A DNA stretch of 7,405 bases from Candidatus Omnitrophota bacterium (GTDB lineage: Bacteria; Omnitrophota; Gorgyraeia; Gygaellales; Profunditerraquicolaceae): contig JAGUWZ010000015.1 in assembly GCA_020062065.1 (NCBI GenBank), forward strand, positions 1-7,405. The letters are read 5' to 3'. The position numbers and the translations under genes were made by a program. Below the pieces are notes generated by a model, which made no database searches, was not told the origin of the DNA, and saw only the letters and a list, made by a program, of their open reading frames with translations. Positions 1-6,774 of this stretch are shown here, piece by piece; position 1 is the first letter of the stretch, and each line of letters starts with the position of its first letter.

Positions 1-1
1 A

Positions 2-57
2 CGCAGATTTAAAGATTTATCTGCGAAAATCTGCGTTAGATTTGCGAGAATCTGCGT
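2..57. repeat. Phased ATCTGCG short repeat array with an inverted copy
   Basis: The plus strand carries ATCTGCG at 19-25, 29-35 and 50-56, and a one-mismatch copy ATTTGCG at 40-46. Start-to-start spacing is 10, 11 and 10 nt, close to one DNA helical turn. An inverted copy CGCAGAT sits at 2-8, so ACGCAGAT (1-8) can pair with ATCTGCGT (29-36). The array runs to the window edge and may continue. I know similar 'ATCTGCG' arrays as intergenic elements in environmental bacterial genomes, but cannot assign a family or function here. Confidence 0.75.
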
Positions 58-121
58 TAAATTGGGTTGAAATTATCCTTTTACTAGTTATTAAATCACC
101 TTCTCTCGTATTTCAAGATAG

Positions 122-164
122 GTGCTCACTTTGTGAGTGTCTATCTGATTGTCATCAGATTTTT
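122..164 (+). terminator. Two small hairpins and a T run, possible weak plus-strand terminator
   Basis: Reading the plus strand, CTCAC (125-129) pairs with GTGAG (133-137) across a TTT loop, extendable by G-T pairs. A perfect 7-bp hairpin follows, ATCTGAT (143-149) with ATCAGAT (154-160), then a T run at 160-164. On the plus strand this could end transcription from a gene left of the window, converging on atpI. The second stem is AT-rich, so it would be weak. On the minus strand neither hairpin is followed by a T run, so neither is a convincing terminator for the ATPase operon. Confidence 0.25.
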
Positions 165-191
165 CTGGTTTCTGTGCTTTGGTTTCTGGTT
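162..191. repeat. Short direct repeats just downstream of atpI
   Basis: TTTCTGGTT occurs at 162-170 and 183-191, and the overlapping word TGGTTTCTG occurs at 166-174 and 180-188. These simple direct repeats begin 16 nt after the atpI stop and mark the stretch as non-coding. No function is evident. Confidence 0.5.
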
Positions 192-206
192 ATTTTTTAA
201 AGTCTT

Positions 207-1982
207 TCATGCAGACTTAAGCGGCTTGTAAGCAACGCCGCTCCAGCTAATACTGGCGTGTCCGGAAAATTCCAACACATTCAGACGCACACCGTGTACC
301 AACACCGAGATCGGCCCCAAAACAATATTTAACATATGCCCTATCAGCGCAATCATAATACCGGCGATGAGCGCCACCGGCCCGCTTCCTAAACTTGCAG
401 TCATGGCATTGGTGGTTTCGGCAATTGCCACACCTGCCAGGCCTACGGCAAAAAGCCTGACATAGGAAACCACATCAGTAAAAGTGCTCATAAAGTTTAA
501 CCCGAAACTAACAGAACTTAAACCTCTGCCTATGGCCTTAAAAATATTTTTGTGAGGACTGTTGAAAAATACCACCAGCGCAATCGCGCACCAGGCAAGG
601 ACTGCAACAAAATTAGGAAGAGGTTGGGCTAAAATAAGTGTGCGCGCCAGGAAAAACGCCGCCCATAATACACCCACCCAACCTATGTCTGCCAAAGCAG
701 CAAGACTGGGAAATTTCAAGAGCGCCCGCCAGGAATGCGCCATACTTAAATGCAGCGCTCCCAGAAAAAAACAAAATGTCTGCATGGTTACAGGATTATT
801 CAGCGCCGGAACCAGCGCTTTAATCCCGCGCTTCAGCAACCAGGTCTGTCCAAAGAAAGTGCCGGTCAATACTCCCCATATAATAGCGCAGCTGCTTAAA
901 AGATAAAAAAGCAAAAAGAGATTATTCTTTTTAAAACTTGCTCCCCTCTTCTTCTGAAACCATAGCGTAAGCAAAAGATAGCTTAAGCCATACCCCGCGT
1001 CCCCGATTAATATCCCAAAGAAAACACTGAAAAATACCAGAAAGAGTAAACTCACGTCAAGTTCCTGGTAGCCGGGCAGAATTCCCAAAAGATTCAATAC
1101 CGGCTTTATCAATCTGACCCAGCGTGGATTTTTTAAAAGAACCGGGACATTATCTTCTTCGCCAGGCTGCCGAATCATAAGACCCCAGCATTCATGCTGC
1201 GCTGCCTGCTTAAGCATTCCCAGCGCATTAACCGGCACAAAACCACTCAAATACCTAATCAACCCCTCTTTACCCATACCGCAGAGCGCCTGATTAAATT
1301 CGAGTTCCTTCTCTAAATTCTTTCGAGTATGCTCAAGGCTCCTGCGGTAGGCCTTATATTTAGAGATATCCTGCTGGATAATCTCCATCATCCTGCTATC
1401 TTCATTCAGCCGACTGCGCATCTTCTCCAGGCCTAGCTTCGGTAAAGTTATTTCTTTAAAAGGTAATTCTATCTTCTGGCGCGCAATCAAGGCGCAGTGC
1501 GCAATGCCTGCAACTGTAAAGACAGTTTTGGCTATCACGCCTGCGGGAAGCGTATGCAGTTCTTTTACCGGAATCCGGAAGAGCTGGATAAAAATATTCT
1601 TTTCGCCAAGGCGCTGGATGGCATCAGGGTCAAAATCTCCCCAATCTTCCCATTCTACTATGCGTTGCTTAAGCAGCCGGGAATATTCTTCCAGCTGGTC
1701 AAGGCGCTTGCGCAGATCAATAATATGTTTGCAGATAAATTTCCAGTCTTGGGGCGCCTCTTGCGCAACGCTGCCTCTATCTTTTACGAATTTTTCTTCC
1801 GAAAGAATAGAAACAGCTGTATCAATAAGCGCAATATCATCGCGCAGCGCTCCCAGGGCTTGTCCCTGGGGAGTTTGAGTGTGCTCGATATGCACCAGGC
1901 CTAAGCCGCGCAAGGTATCCACTGTCCGGCTTGCATCTTTTTCCTGGACCAGCACCGTAATCTTTTTCATAGGGACAATCAT
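207..1982 (-). CDS. atpI: V/A-type ATPase membrane stator subunit I (a-subunit equivalent)
   Basis: Subunit I provides the two ion half-channels beside the proteolipid ring and anchors the stator stalk. It has 591 residues, slightly short but within the family range. Residues 1 to about 300 are the cytoplasmic arm, opening with MKKITVLVQEKD (5-16) and containing helical hairpin stretches around 85-110 and 185-230. Residues from about 308 form the membrane part with seven or eight hydrophobic segments, starting with the conserved FGILIGDAGYG (322-332). The essential arginine is Arg509 in SYVRLFAVGLAG (506-517). The family C-terminal motif follows as VHGVRLNVLEF (562-572). The ATG at 1980-1982 overlaps the atpD stop as ATGA, with GAGG 7 nt upstream, so I prefer it to Met5. 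This is the last gene in view; the ring subunit K that normally follows is not present. Confidence 0.96.
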   Translation of the reverse strand: MIVPMKKITVLVQEKDASRTVDTLRGLGLVHIEHTQTPQGQALGALRDDIALIDTAVSILSEEKFVKDRGSVAQEAPQDWKFICKHIIDLRKRLDQLEEYSRLLKQRIVEWEDWGDFDPDAIQRLGEKNIFIQLFRIPVKELHTLPAGVIAKTVFTVAGIAHCALIARQKIELPFKEITLPKLGLEKMRSRLNEDSRMMEIIQQDISKYKAYRRSLEHTRKNLEKELEFNQALCGMGKEGLIRYLSGFVPVNALGMLKQAAQHECWGLMIRQPGEEDNVPVLLKNPRWVRLIKPVLNLLGILPGYQELDVSLLFLVFFSVFFGILIGDAGYGLSYLLLTLWFQKKRGASFKKNNLFLLFYLLSSCAIIWGVLTGTFFGQTWLLKRGIKALVPALNNPVTMQTFCFFLGALHLSMAHSWRALLKFPSLAALADIGWVGVLWAAFFLARTLILAQPLPNFVAVLAWCAIALVVFFNSPHKNIFKAIGRGLSSVSFGLNFMSTFTDVVSYVRLFAVGLAGVAIAETTNAMTASLGSGPVALIAGIMIALIGHMLNIVLGPISVLVHGVRLNVLEFSGHASISWSGVAYKPLKSA

Positions 1983-2596
1983 ACCGCCGCCTCAACTAAC
2001 TCTAAGGCCTCTATTTTTCTCTTGGCAATTTTGCTGCGTCCGACAGCATTGGTCATCTGGTCACCTAAATAAATCTTAATAACCCGGATAGCTTCGCGGG
2101 CTTCGGGAATCTTTACCTTTTCAAACAGATTAACCCGCTGGGTGGTAATGCGCAGCTCTTCTCTTAAAACCACTACCCCTTTCTCTAAGATCTTTATTTC
2201 CTGCTGCAGAGAGACCGGTTTTCTTAATTCCTCTATAGCAGTATCAACCCATAAAGGGCTGATGAACAAATCATACTCGGCGGATTCAAATTCCGCGCGC
2301 TCAAAGACAGACAAATCTACTCCAGCAATATTTTTTGCAGAAGTTATTATGCTCTTCGGCTTAAGCATCGGCTTAAGCTCAACCTCTCTATCAGTAAATA
2401 ACCCCGCCCACGCTAAAATTTCATTTATTTTGACCGCCTCGCTTCGCCTCTTTTCTTCCAAAATTGACAATTGATGAATAATCTCCATCTCTAACTGCTG
2501 TTTCTTAAGTTGTAAGATAGGTAGATACCTTAAGTATTGGCGAAGAGCGTCTCTCTGTTTTTTTAACTCTCCTTTGGTAAGTTTTAATTTTGCCAT
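1979..2596 (-). CDS. atpD: V/A-type ATPase subunit D (central rotor shaft)
   Basis: Subunit D is the antiparallel coiled-coil shaft that turns inside the A3B3 head and transmits torque to the membrane ring. I start it at the ATG at 2594-2596 (205 residues), 1 nt after the atpB stop. The longer frame begins with TTG inside atpB, and its extra nine residues are not family-like. The N-terminal helix carries the signature KLTKGELKKQRDAL (4-17) followed by RYLPILQLKKQQLE (23-36). The C-terminal helix carries TTQRVNLFEKVKIPEAREAI (151-170), the standard return helix. Between them, about 70-115 is the less conserved tip region. No clear Shine-Dalgarno precedes it, so initiation is probably coupled to atpB termination. 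The stop TGA overlaps the atpI ATG as ATGA. Confidence 0.95.
   Translation of the reverse strand: MAKLKLTKGELKKQRDALRQYLRYLPILQLKKQQLEMEIIHQLSILEEKRRSEAVKINEILAWAGLFTDREVELKPMLKPKSIITSAKNIAGVDLSVFERAEFESAEYDLFISPLWVDTAIEELRKPVSLQQEIKILEKGVVVLREELRITTQRVNLFEKVKIPEAREAIRVIKIYLGDQMTNAVGRSKIAKRKIEALELVEAAV
1990..1993 (-). promoter_or_regulatory. Ribosome binding site of atpI within atpD end
   Basis: GAGG on the minus strand lies 7 nt before the ATG of the ATGA overlap. It favours the start at 1982 over the in-frame Met four codons later, which has no such site. Confidence 0.45.
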
Positions 2597-2597
2597 T

Positions 2598-3893
2598 TTA
2601 TTTTTTCGGCCAATACTCTTCAACCATTGATTTCTTGATGGCTGTCTCTTCGGGGTTAAAGCACTCGGCCAAAATCTCCCATCCTAAATCCAACGCCTTT
2701 TCTAAGCTAAGATTCACCTCTAATGACATCATCTCTTTTTCAAAACGCCTGCCGTAGTGCAGAAGCTTCCTGTCCCAGGCACTCATCACAAACCCCATTG
2801 TCTGTTTCTCCAAAGTTTCGCGATAACTGGCAAATAGCTGAATCATGGTGTCCATAATTGTCCTGTGGTCGGCGCGGGTCTTGCCGTTAACCAGCTGTTT
2901 AAGACGGCTTAAAGAACCAAATGGTTCGATAACCTTGTTTTTAAGATAAAATTGGCCTTCAGTAATATAACCGGTATTATCCGGGACAGGATGAGTGACA
3001 TCATCCCCTGGCATGGTTGAGACGGCCAGAATGGTTATGGAGCCTGCGCCGTCAAAATCAACTGCCTTTTCATAACGAGCGGCTAACTGAGTATAAATGT
3101 CTCCTGGATATCCGCGGTTAGAAGGAACCTGCTCCATGGTAATGGATATCTCTTTTAAACCATCACAGAAATTGGTCATATCTGTAAGCAAGACCAGCAC
3201 CCGCTTACCCTTCAGGGCAAAATCTTCCGCCACTGCCAGGCTTGTGTCAGGAACCAGCAGGCACTCTACAATAGGGTCTGCTGCGGTATGAATGAAAAAT
3301 ATGGAACGCGCCAGCGAACCGTGCTCCTCTAATGTGTCTCTGAAAAATAAATAATCGTCGTACTTAAGTCCCATGCCTCCTAAAATAATAATATCTATCT
3401 TCGCCTGTATGGCAATCCTGGCTAATAACTCATTGTAAGGCTCTCCGGCTATGGAGAAAATAGGCAACTTCTGCGACTCCACCAATGAATTAAAAACATC
3501 AATCATTGGTATGCCGGTATGCACCATTTTGTTGGGAATAATTCTTTTTATCGGATTTACCGGCGGTCCGCCGATACCAATTAAATTTTGCGATAAAGCA
3601 GGCCCTTTGTCCAAAGGTTGGCCGCTCCCGTTAAAAATACGTCCGAGTAAATCGTCTCCGCTTGAAATCTGCATAGGATGGCCTAAAAATCTTACTTTAT
3701 CGCCGGTAGAAATTCCCCGGCTGCCGGCAAAAACCTGCAAAGATACCTTCTTACCATCAAGACGGATAACCTGCGCCAGAGAGATCCCCTGTTTTGTGGT
3801 AACTTCGGCTATATCCGTGTAACCTATGTCTTCGGCTTCCACAGTGATTACGTCTCCAGCAATCTGAATAATATGGGTATAAAGTTTATGCAC
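2598..3893 (-). CDS. atpB: V/A-type ATPase subunit B (non-catalytic nucleotide-binding)
   Basis: Subunit B alternates with A in the head and helps form the catalytic interfaces. It has 431 residues and closely resembles the chlamydial AtpB as I recall it, for instance [20 protein letters not shown] (127-146), VLVLLTDMT (232-240) and NRGYPG (259-264), then STMPGDD and [17 protein letters not shown] (301-317). The P-loop is degenerate, with [11 protein letters not shown] (147-157) in place of a Walker A, as expected for B. The conserved SLSRL arginine is at Arg330 and in this family reaches into the A-subunit active site. The start is GTG (3891-3893), lying inside the last codons of atpA (8-nt overlap). 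It is preceded by AGGAGAAGG at good spacing, and no ATG is available nearby. The stop codon is followed after 1 nt by the atpD start. The gene is intact. Confidence 0.98.
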   Translation of the reverse strand: MHKLYTHIIQIAGDVITVEAEDIGYTDIAEVTTKQGISLAQVIRLDGKKVSLQVFAGSRGISTGDKVRFLGHPMQISSGDDLLGRIFNGSGQPLDKGPALSQNLIGIGGPPVNPIKRIIPNKMVHTGIPMIDVFNSLVESQKLPIFSIAGEPYNELLARIAIQAKIDIIILGGMGLKYDDYLFFRDTLEEHGSLARSIFFIHTAADPIVECLLVPDTSLAVAEDFALKGKRVLVLLTDMTNFCDGLKEISITMEQVPSNRGYPGDIYTQLAARYEKAVDFDGAGSITILAVSTMPGDDVTHPVPDNTGYITEGQFYLKNKVIEPFGSLSRLKQLVNGKTRADHRTIMDTMIQLFASYRETLEKQTMGFVMSAWDRKLLHYGRRFEKEMMSLEVNLSLEKALDLGWEILAECFNPEETAIKKSMVEEYWPKK

Positions 3894-5640
3894 TCACCTT
3901 CTCCTGTTTAACTAAACTTTCTTCAATGATAGCGGATATCTCTTTTTCAATTTCTTTGAATTCCTTTGATTCCCAGGCCGAAGAATTCCAGCCGCGGAAT
4001 TGCTGCCTTAGACTTTGGAAGAACTGCCGTGCTTTCTCTTTGCCCTCAAAGGCAAATTGCGGCTCTAAAATATTGTTGTATATAAAAGCAAAAATATATT
4101 TTTGTCGTTCTGCCGAAGTAGCTTCATCAACCGGATCATAGGCATTCTGCTGCAGATATACAAAGTCAAAAAATTCTCCTTTAAGATAACCAATAAAATC
4201 CGCCAAGGATATACCCTCTTCTCCGATAACCTTGATCATCTGGATTACCTCATAGCTCTTGCGTAGGATTTCGTGGCCTCTGTTTACCTGGATTTCATCA
4301 ATAAAACTTTTATATTTACTCCAGCTTATTAAGGGGTCAATAGCCGGATACCGACGGGCATCAGAACGCTCGCGGGAAAGGCCGTGAAATGCACTTACTA
4401 CTTTTAATGTGGCTTGTGTTACTGGCTCCTCAAAATTTCCTCCTGCAGGACTTACTGTTCCACCAATAGTAAGCGAACCTAAAGAACCATCGTTTAATCG
4501 AACCACTCCTGCGCGTTCATAAAAAGAAGCGATACGCGATTCAAGATAAGCAGGGAAGGCTTCTTCCCCGGGAATCTCCTCTAATCTGCCGGACATCTCC
4601 CGCATTGCTTGCGCCCACCTGGAGGTAGAGTCAGCCAATAATAAAACATTTAATCCCATCTGCCGGTAATACTCCGCGATAGTAACCGCAGTATATACAC
4701 CAGATTCCCTGGCAGCCACAGGCATAGAACTGGTATTAACCATAATCACGGTGCGCTCACTTAAAGGTCTGCCAGTCCTGGGATCGATTAACTCAGGGAA
4801 TGTCTTTAGCGTCTCAACCGCTTCTCCTGCCCGTTCACCGCAGGCAGCGATAATTACGATATCCACCTCGGCATAACGACTGGTCAATTGTTGAAGCACG
4901 GTTTTGCCTGAACCAAACGGCCCGGGTATACAATACGTTCCGCCGCGGGCAACCGGGAAAAGCGAATCTATCAGCCGCATTTTTGTCACCAAAGGCTCGC
5001 CGGGTTTTAGTTTTTCAGTGTAGGCCTGGATAGGCACTTTAATCGGCCAGGACTGTTTGAGAAAGACCTCATGCACTTTTGCCTCCTGGTCTTTTAACTT
5101 GGCAATTGGCTGCCTCAAATTATATTTTCCGGGCTCTGCAATATTTATAATCTCTAAGCTTCCTTTAAGTCCAAAAGGAACCATAATATAGTGCTGAAAA
5201 ATCTTTTCCGGAACAAAACCTAATTTTTCTCCGGCGCGGACTTTCTCTCCTGCTTTTCGGCTGGGGCGGAAATCCCATTCTTTCTCATCAGGCAACGCCT
5301 TTAAATAAACACCCCTTTTTAAGAAAAAACCGCATTGTTCAGCGACTGAAGGAAGAGGATTCTGTAATCCGTCAAATATCTGGCCTAACAGCCCTGGCCC
5401 CAGCTCAACCGAAAGAAGTTCGTCGGTAAACTCAACCTCCTCTCCGATTTTTAAACCCGCAGTATTCTCAAAGACCTGTGTCTCGGCTTTATTACCTCTT
5501 ATCCTGATTACTTCGCATTTAAGACGCTCCTGGCCATGAATTATATAGGCAACCTCGTTCTGCACTATAAAATCACCAGTCTCTACTATTACCATATTAC
5601 CGCTAATCTTTACAATCTTACCTTTTCTTTTGGCAGCCAT
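3886..5640 (-). CDS. atpA: V/A-type ATPase catalytic subunit A
   Basis: Catalytic subunit of the cytoplasmic A3B3 head: hydrolyses or makes ATP coupled to ion movement through the membrane part. It has 584 residues, normal for the family. Order: N-terminal beta-barrel (about 1-75), the A-specific 'non-homologous' insert (about 110-190) that separates it from F-type beta, nucleotide-binding domain, and C-terminal helical bundle (from about 440). The Walker A motif is GPFGSGKT (240-247) with Lys246, the catalytic glutamate is in GER (Glu269), and the Walker B strand is [11 protein letters not shown] (332-342) with Asp337. [23 protein letters not shown] (356-378, quoted in part: EEAFPAYL) is also typical. 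All catalytic residues are present. The ATG at 5638-5640 lies 1 nt after the DUF2764 stop and has a GAGGTG ribosome binding site 10 nt upstream. Its last codons overlap the atpB start by 8 nt. Confidence 0.98.
   Translation of the reverse strand: MAAKRKGKIVKISGNMVIVETGDFIVQNEVAYIIHGQERLKCEVIRIRGNKAETQVFENTAGLKIGEEVEFTDELLSVELGPGLLGQIFDGLQNPLPSVAEQCGFFLKRGVYLKALPDEKEWDFRPSRKAGEKVRAGEKLGFVPEKIFQHYIMVPFGLKGSLEIINIAEPGKYNLRQPIAKLKDQEAKVHEVFLKQSWPIKVPIQAYTEKLKPGEPLVTKMRLIDSLFPVARGGTYCIPGPFGSGKTVLQQLTSRYAEVDIVIIAACGERAGEAVETLKTFPELIDPRTGRPLSERTVIMVNTSSMPVAARESGVYTAVTIAEYYRQMGLNVLLLADSTSRWAQAMREMSGRLEEIPGEEAFPAYLESRIASFYERAGVVRLNDGSLGSLTIGGTVSPAGGNFEEPVTQATLKVVSAFHGLSRERSDARRYPAIDPLISWSKYKSFIDEIQVNRGHEILRKSYEVIQMIKVIGEEGISLADFIGYLKGEFFDFVYLQQNAYDPVDEATSAERQKYIFAFIYNNILEPQFAFEGKEKARQFFQSLRQQFRGWNSSAWESKEFKEIEKEISAIIEESLVKQEKVSA
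3897..3905 (-). promoter_or_regulatory. Strong ribosome binding site of atpB, supporting a GTG start
   Basis: The minus strand reads AGGAGAAGG within the end of atpA, the AGGAG core 7 nt before the GTG at 3891-3893. It supports the non-ATG start and is identical to the atpE site, giving the head subunit its own strong initiation signal within a coupled operon. Confidence 0.75.
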
Positions 5641-5641
5641 A

Positions 5642-6163
5642 TTAATTTAACACCTCTTGGAGTAACCGGGATTTCTCCGCAGTGTTTATCCTCTCCCAGC
5701 GTTCCAATATCAGTAATTTTAAAGCGTAAATAATAAGAAAATCCAGGTCAAAATAGTGACCTATGGCTAACTCATCTAAGATGTTCCATCTTTGCTGGTC
5801 TAATATTCTTTCCCCTTCTAGGATTGAGGGGTTTCTATGCGCATTCATGGCAATGTGAGCAAGGAGCGGTTCTATATATTCATCTCCACGGAGATATTTA
5901 AAAGAGTCGATATGCTTGCGGCTGGCTCTTATTTTTACCAACTCATTTCGCAATGTCCTGTCAAAAACAAACCATTTCTTTAATGTAGCTTGAAAGCCTT
6001 TATAAAAAACCCGCTTTTCTGCTGTTAACTCTATAAGATTAATCTCGGCTTCCGGGATTTTATCTCTGCAGAGGTCAAGGAATTTTTTAAAAGAAAAAGG
6101 CGGCTGAGCGCCAAATTGAAGCAGAGGTAAACTGGAAATCAAATAAATATAAAAAGCAGCCAT
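5642..6163 (-). CDS. DUF2764 family protein of the V/A-ATPase operon (possible subunit C equivalent)
   Basis: This 173-residue protein matches, from memory, the DUF2764 family found between atpE and atpA in Chlamydia (CT309), spirochaetes and Bacteroidetes. The N-terminus reads FYIYLISSLPLLQF (residues 4-17), the usual tyrosine-rich 'SLP' opening, followed by PPFSFKKFLDLC. No signal peptide is convincing and most of it looks helical and soluble. Two stretches recall the AC39/subunit C family that couples rotor to ring: FDRTLRNELVKIRA (67-80) and the C-terminal FDLDFLIIYALKLLILERW (138-156). It occupies the place of subunit C in archaeal operons, so a C-like role is a reasonable inference, not shown. 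It is clearly shorter than chlamydial CT309, which I recall as about 266 residues. The gene is intact, starts with ATG 1 nt after atpE and ends 1 nt before atpA. It has no good Shine-Dalgarno, so its translation probably depends on atpE. Confidence 0.75.
   Translation of the reverse strand: MAAFYIYLISSLPLLQFGAQPPFSFKKFLDLCRDKIPEAEINLIELTAEKRVFYKGFQATLKKWFVFDRTLRNELVKIRASRKHIDSFKYLRGDEYIEPLLAHIAMNAHRNPSILEGERILDQQRWNILDELAIGHYFDLDFLIIYALKLLILERWERINTAEKSRLLQEVLN
5651..5657 (-). promoter_or_regulatory. Ribosome binding site of atpA
   Basis: The minus strand reads AGAGGTG inside the last codons of the DUF2764 gene, about 10 nt before the atpA ATG. Spacing is slightly long but it is the only good candidate, and it supports the start at 5640. 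Confidence 0.55.
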
Positions 6164-6164
6164 C

Positions 6165-6755
6165 TTATTTTAAGAGTTCGTTTAGTTTGGGCTTAACGTA
6201 TGAACCAATATATTCTGCCAGGGACTTATCGCTAAAATCATAATATGACTTGCCGTTATCATAGCTGATAATAAATCCAGCCTGGATATCATCTGAAGGA
6301 CGGATAATTATCCCTTTATTAGTCTCTTCTTTCAATGCCTCTAAAAACCCCTTTTCCATCTTCTCTAAATCTTCTTTGTTTAGCGCAATTATCACATCTT
6401 CCTTGCTGCTGTAATTTTTGACGAGTGCGTTTAAAATCTTAGCCATTTCTCCAAGATTGAGCGTCTGGCGGACACTAGAGAGAATAAGCTTCTCTAACAT
6501 TGCATTAATTTCTTGTCTCAAACTAAGGATTAAATCTCTTCCTGCTTGTTTAAGCAGGCTTTTTGAACTCTCCTCCATCTTGGCAATCTTATCTTTAGCT
6601 TCATTAATTAGTCTTTCTGCTTGGACCTTGGCTTTCTTGATTATCTCTTCTGCCTGGCGGTTTGCCTGGTTTTCTATCTCTCTGGCTTTATCTTCCGCGG
6701 CCTTAATGCCTTCTTGCTGGATTTTTTCTATCAAATCTTTAATCTCTTCTGCCAT
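6165..6755 (-). CDS. atpE: V/A-type ATPase subunit E (peripheral stalk)
   Basis: Subunit E forms the peripheral stator stalk that ties the A3B3 head to membrane subunit I. I start it at the ATG at 6753-6755, giving 196 residues. AGGAGAAGG lies just upstream at good spacing, and this avoids the longer frame that would begin with TTG inside the end of pyrF. Residues 1 to about 75 are a highly charged helix with Ala/Glu/Lys-rich heptad-like repeats and no proline, typical of the E coiled coil. Residues from about 85 on form the compact C-terminal domain that caps the head, ending with the QAGFIISYDNGKSYYDF segment (158-174) familiar from chlamydial-type E subunits. The gene is first in the ATPase cluster and stops 1 nt before the DUF2764 gene. 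Sequence conservation in this family is low, so the call rests on the coiled coil, the C-terminal segment and the position before atpA. Confidence 0.9.
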   Translation of the reverse strand: MAEEIKDLIEKIQQEGIKAAEDKAREIENQANRQAEEIIKKAKVQAERLINEAKDKIAKMEESSKSLLKQAGRDLILSLRQEINAMLEKLILSSVRQTLNLGEMAKILNALVKNYSSKEDVIIALNKEDLEKMEKGFLEALKEETNKGIIIRPSDDIQAGFIISYDNGKSYYDFSDKSLAEYIGSYVKPKLNELLK

Positions 6756-6766
6756 ATCCTTCTCCT
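6756..6766 (-). promoter_or_regulatory. Strong ribosome binding site of atpE
   Basis: The minus strand reads AGGAGAAGGAT directly before the ATG at 6753-6755, with the AGGAG core 6 nt from the start codon. This decides the atpE start in favour of the 196-residue protein over the TTG at 6792-6794. The core AGGAGAAGG recurs exactly before atpB. Confidence 0.8.
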
Positions 6767-6774
6767 GACTTTCT

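Larger units (their letters stand above)
1..206. other. Non-coding tail of the operon where atpK would be expected
   Basis: No reading frame of useful length exists here on either strand. On the minus strand the atpI stop lies in ATGA, but that ATG opens only six codons (MKDFKK) before TAA. I found no glycine/alanine-rich hydrophobic helix typical of a proteolipid in any frame. The stretch contains short direct repeats, two hairpins and the ATCTGCG array, listed separately. Confidence 0.7.

Noticed and set aside
88..116. Minus-strand sigma-70-like promoter, TTGAAA (111-116) with TTTAAT or TAATAA about 15-17 nt on
   Set aside because: The -35 box is good, but the well-matching -10 has short spacing and the well-spaced one matches poorly; in AT-rich spacer this arises easily by chance and no downstream gene is visible.
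562..906. Plus-strand open frame antisense to atpI, and similar plus-strand frames across the window
   Set aside because: They lie opposite well-recognised genes, lack family resemblance and have compositions typical of shadow frames.
207..1982. Possibly truncated atpI (591 residues)
   Set aside because: Both ends match the family: the cytoplasmic arm start and the C-terminal motif after the essential arginine are present.
2597..2623. Longer atpD beginning at a TTG (2621-2623) inside atpB
   Set aside because: The ATG at 2596 gives the standard subunit D opening and 1-nt spacing to the atpB stop, like other junctions here.
3420..3480. Missing Walker A lysine in subunit B
   Set aside because: A degenerate P-loop is normal for the non-catalytic B subunit, so it is not a defect.
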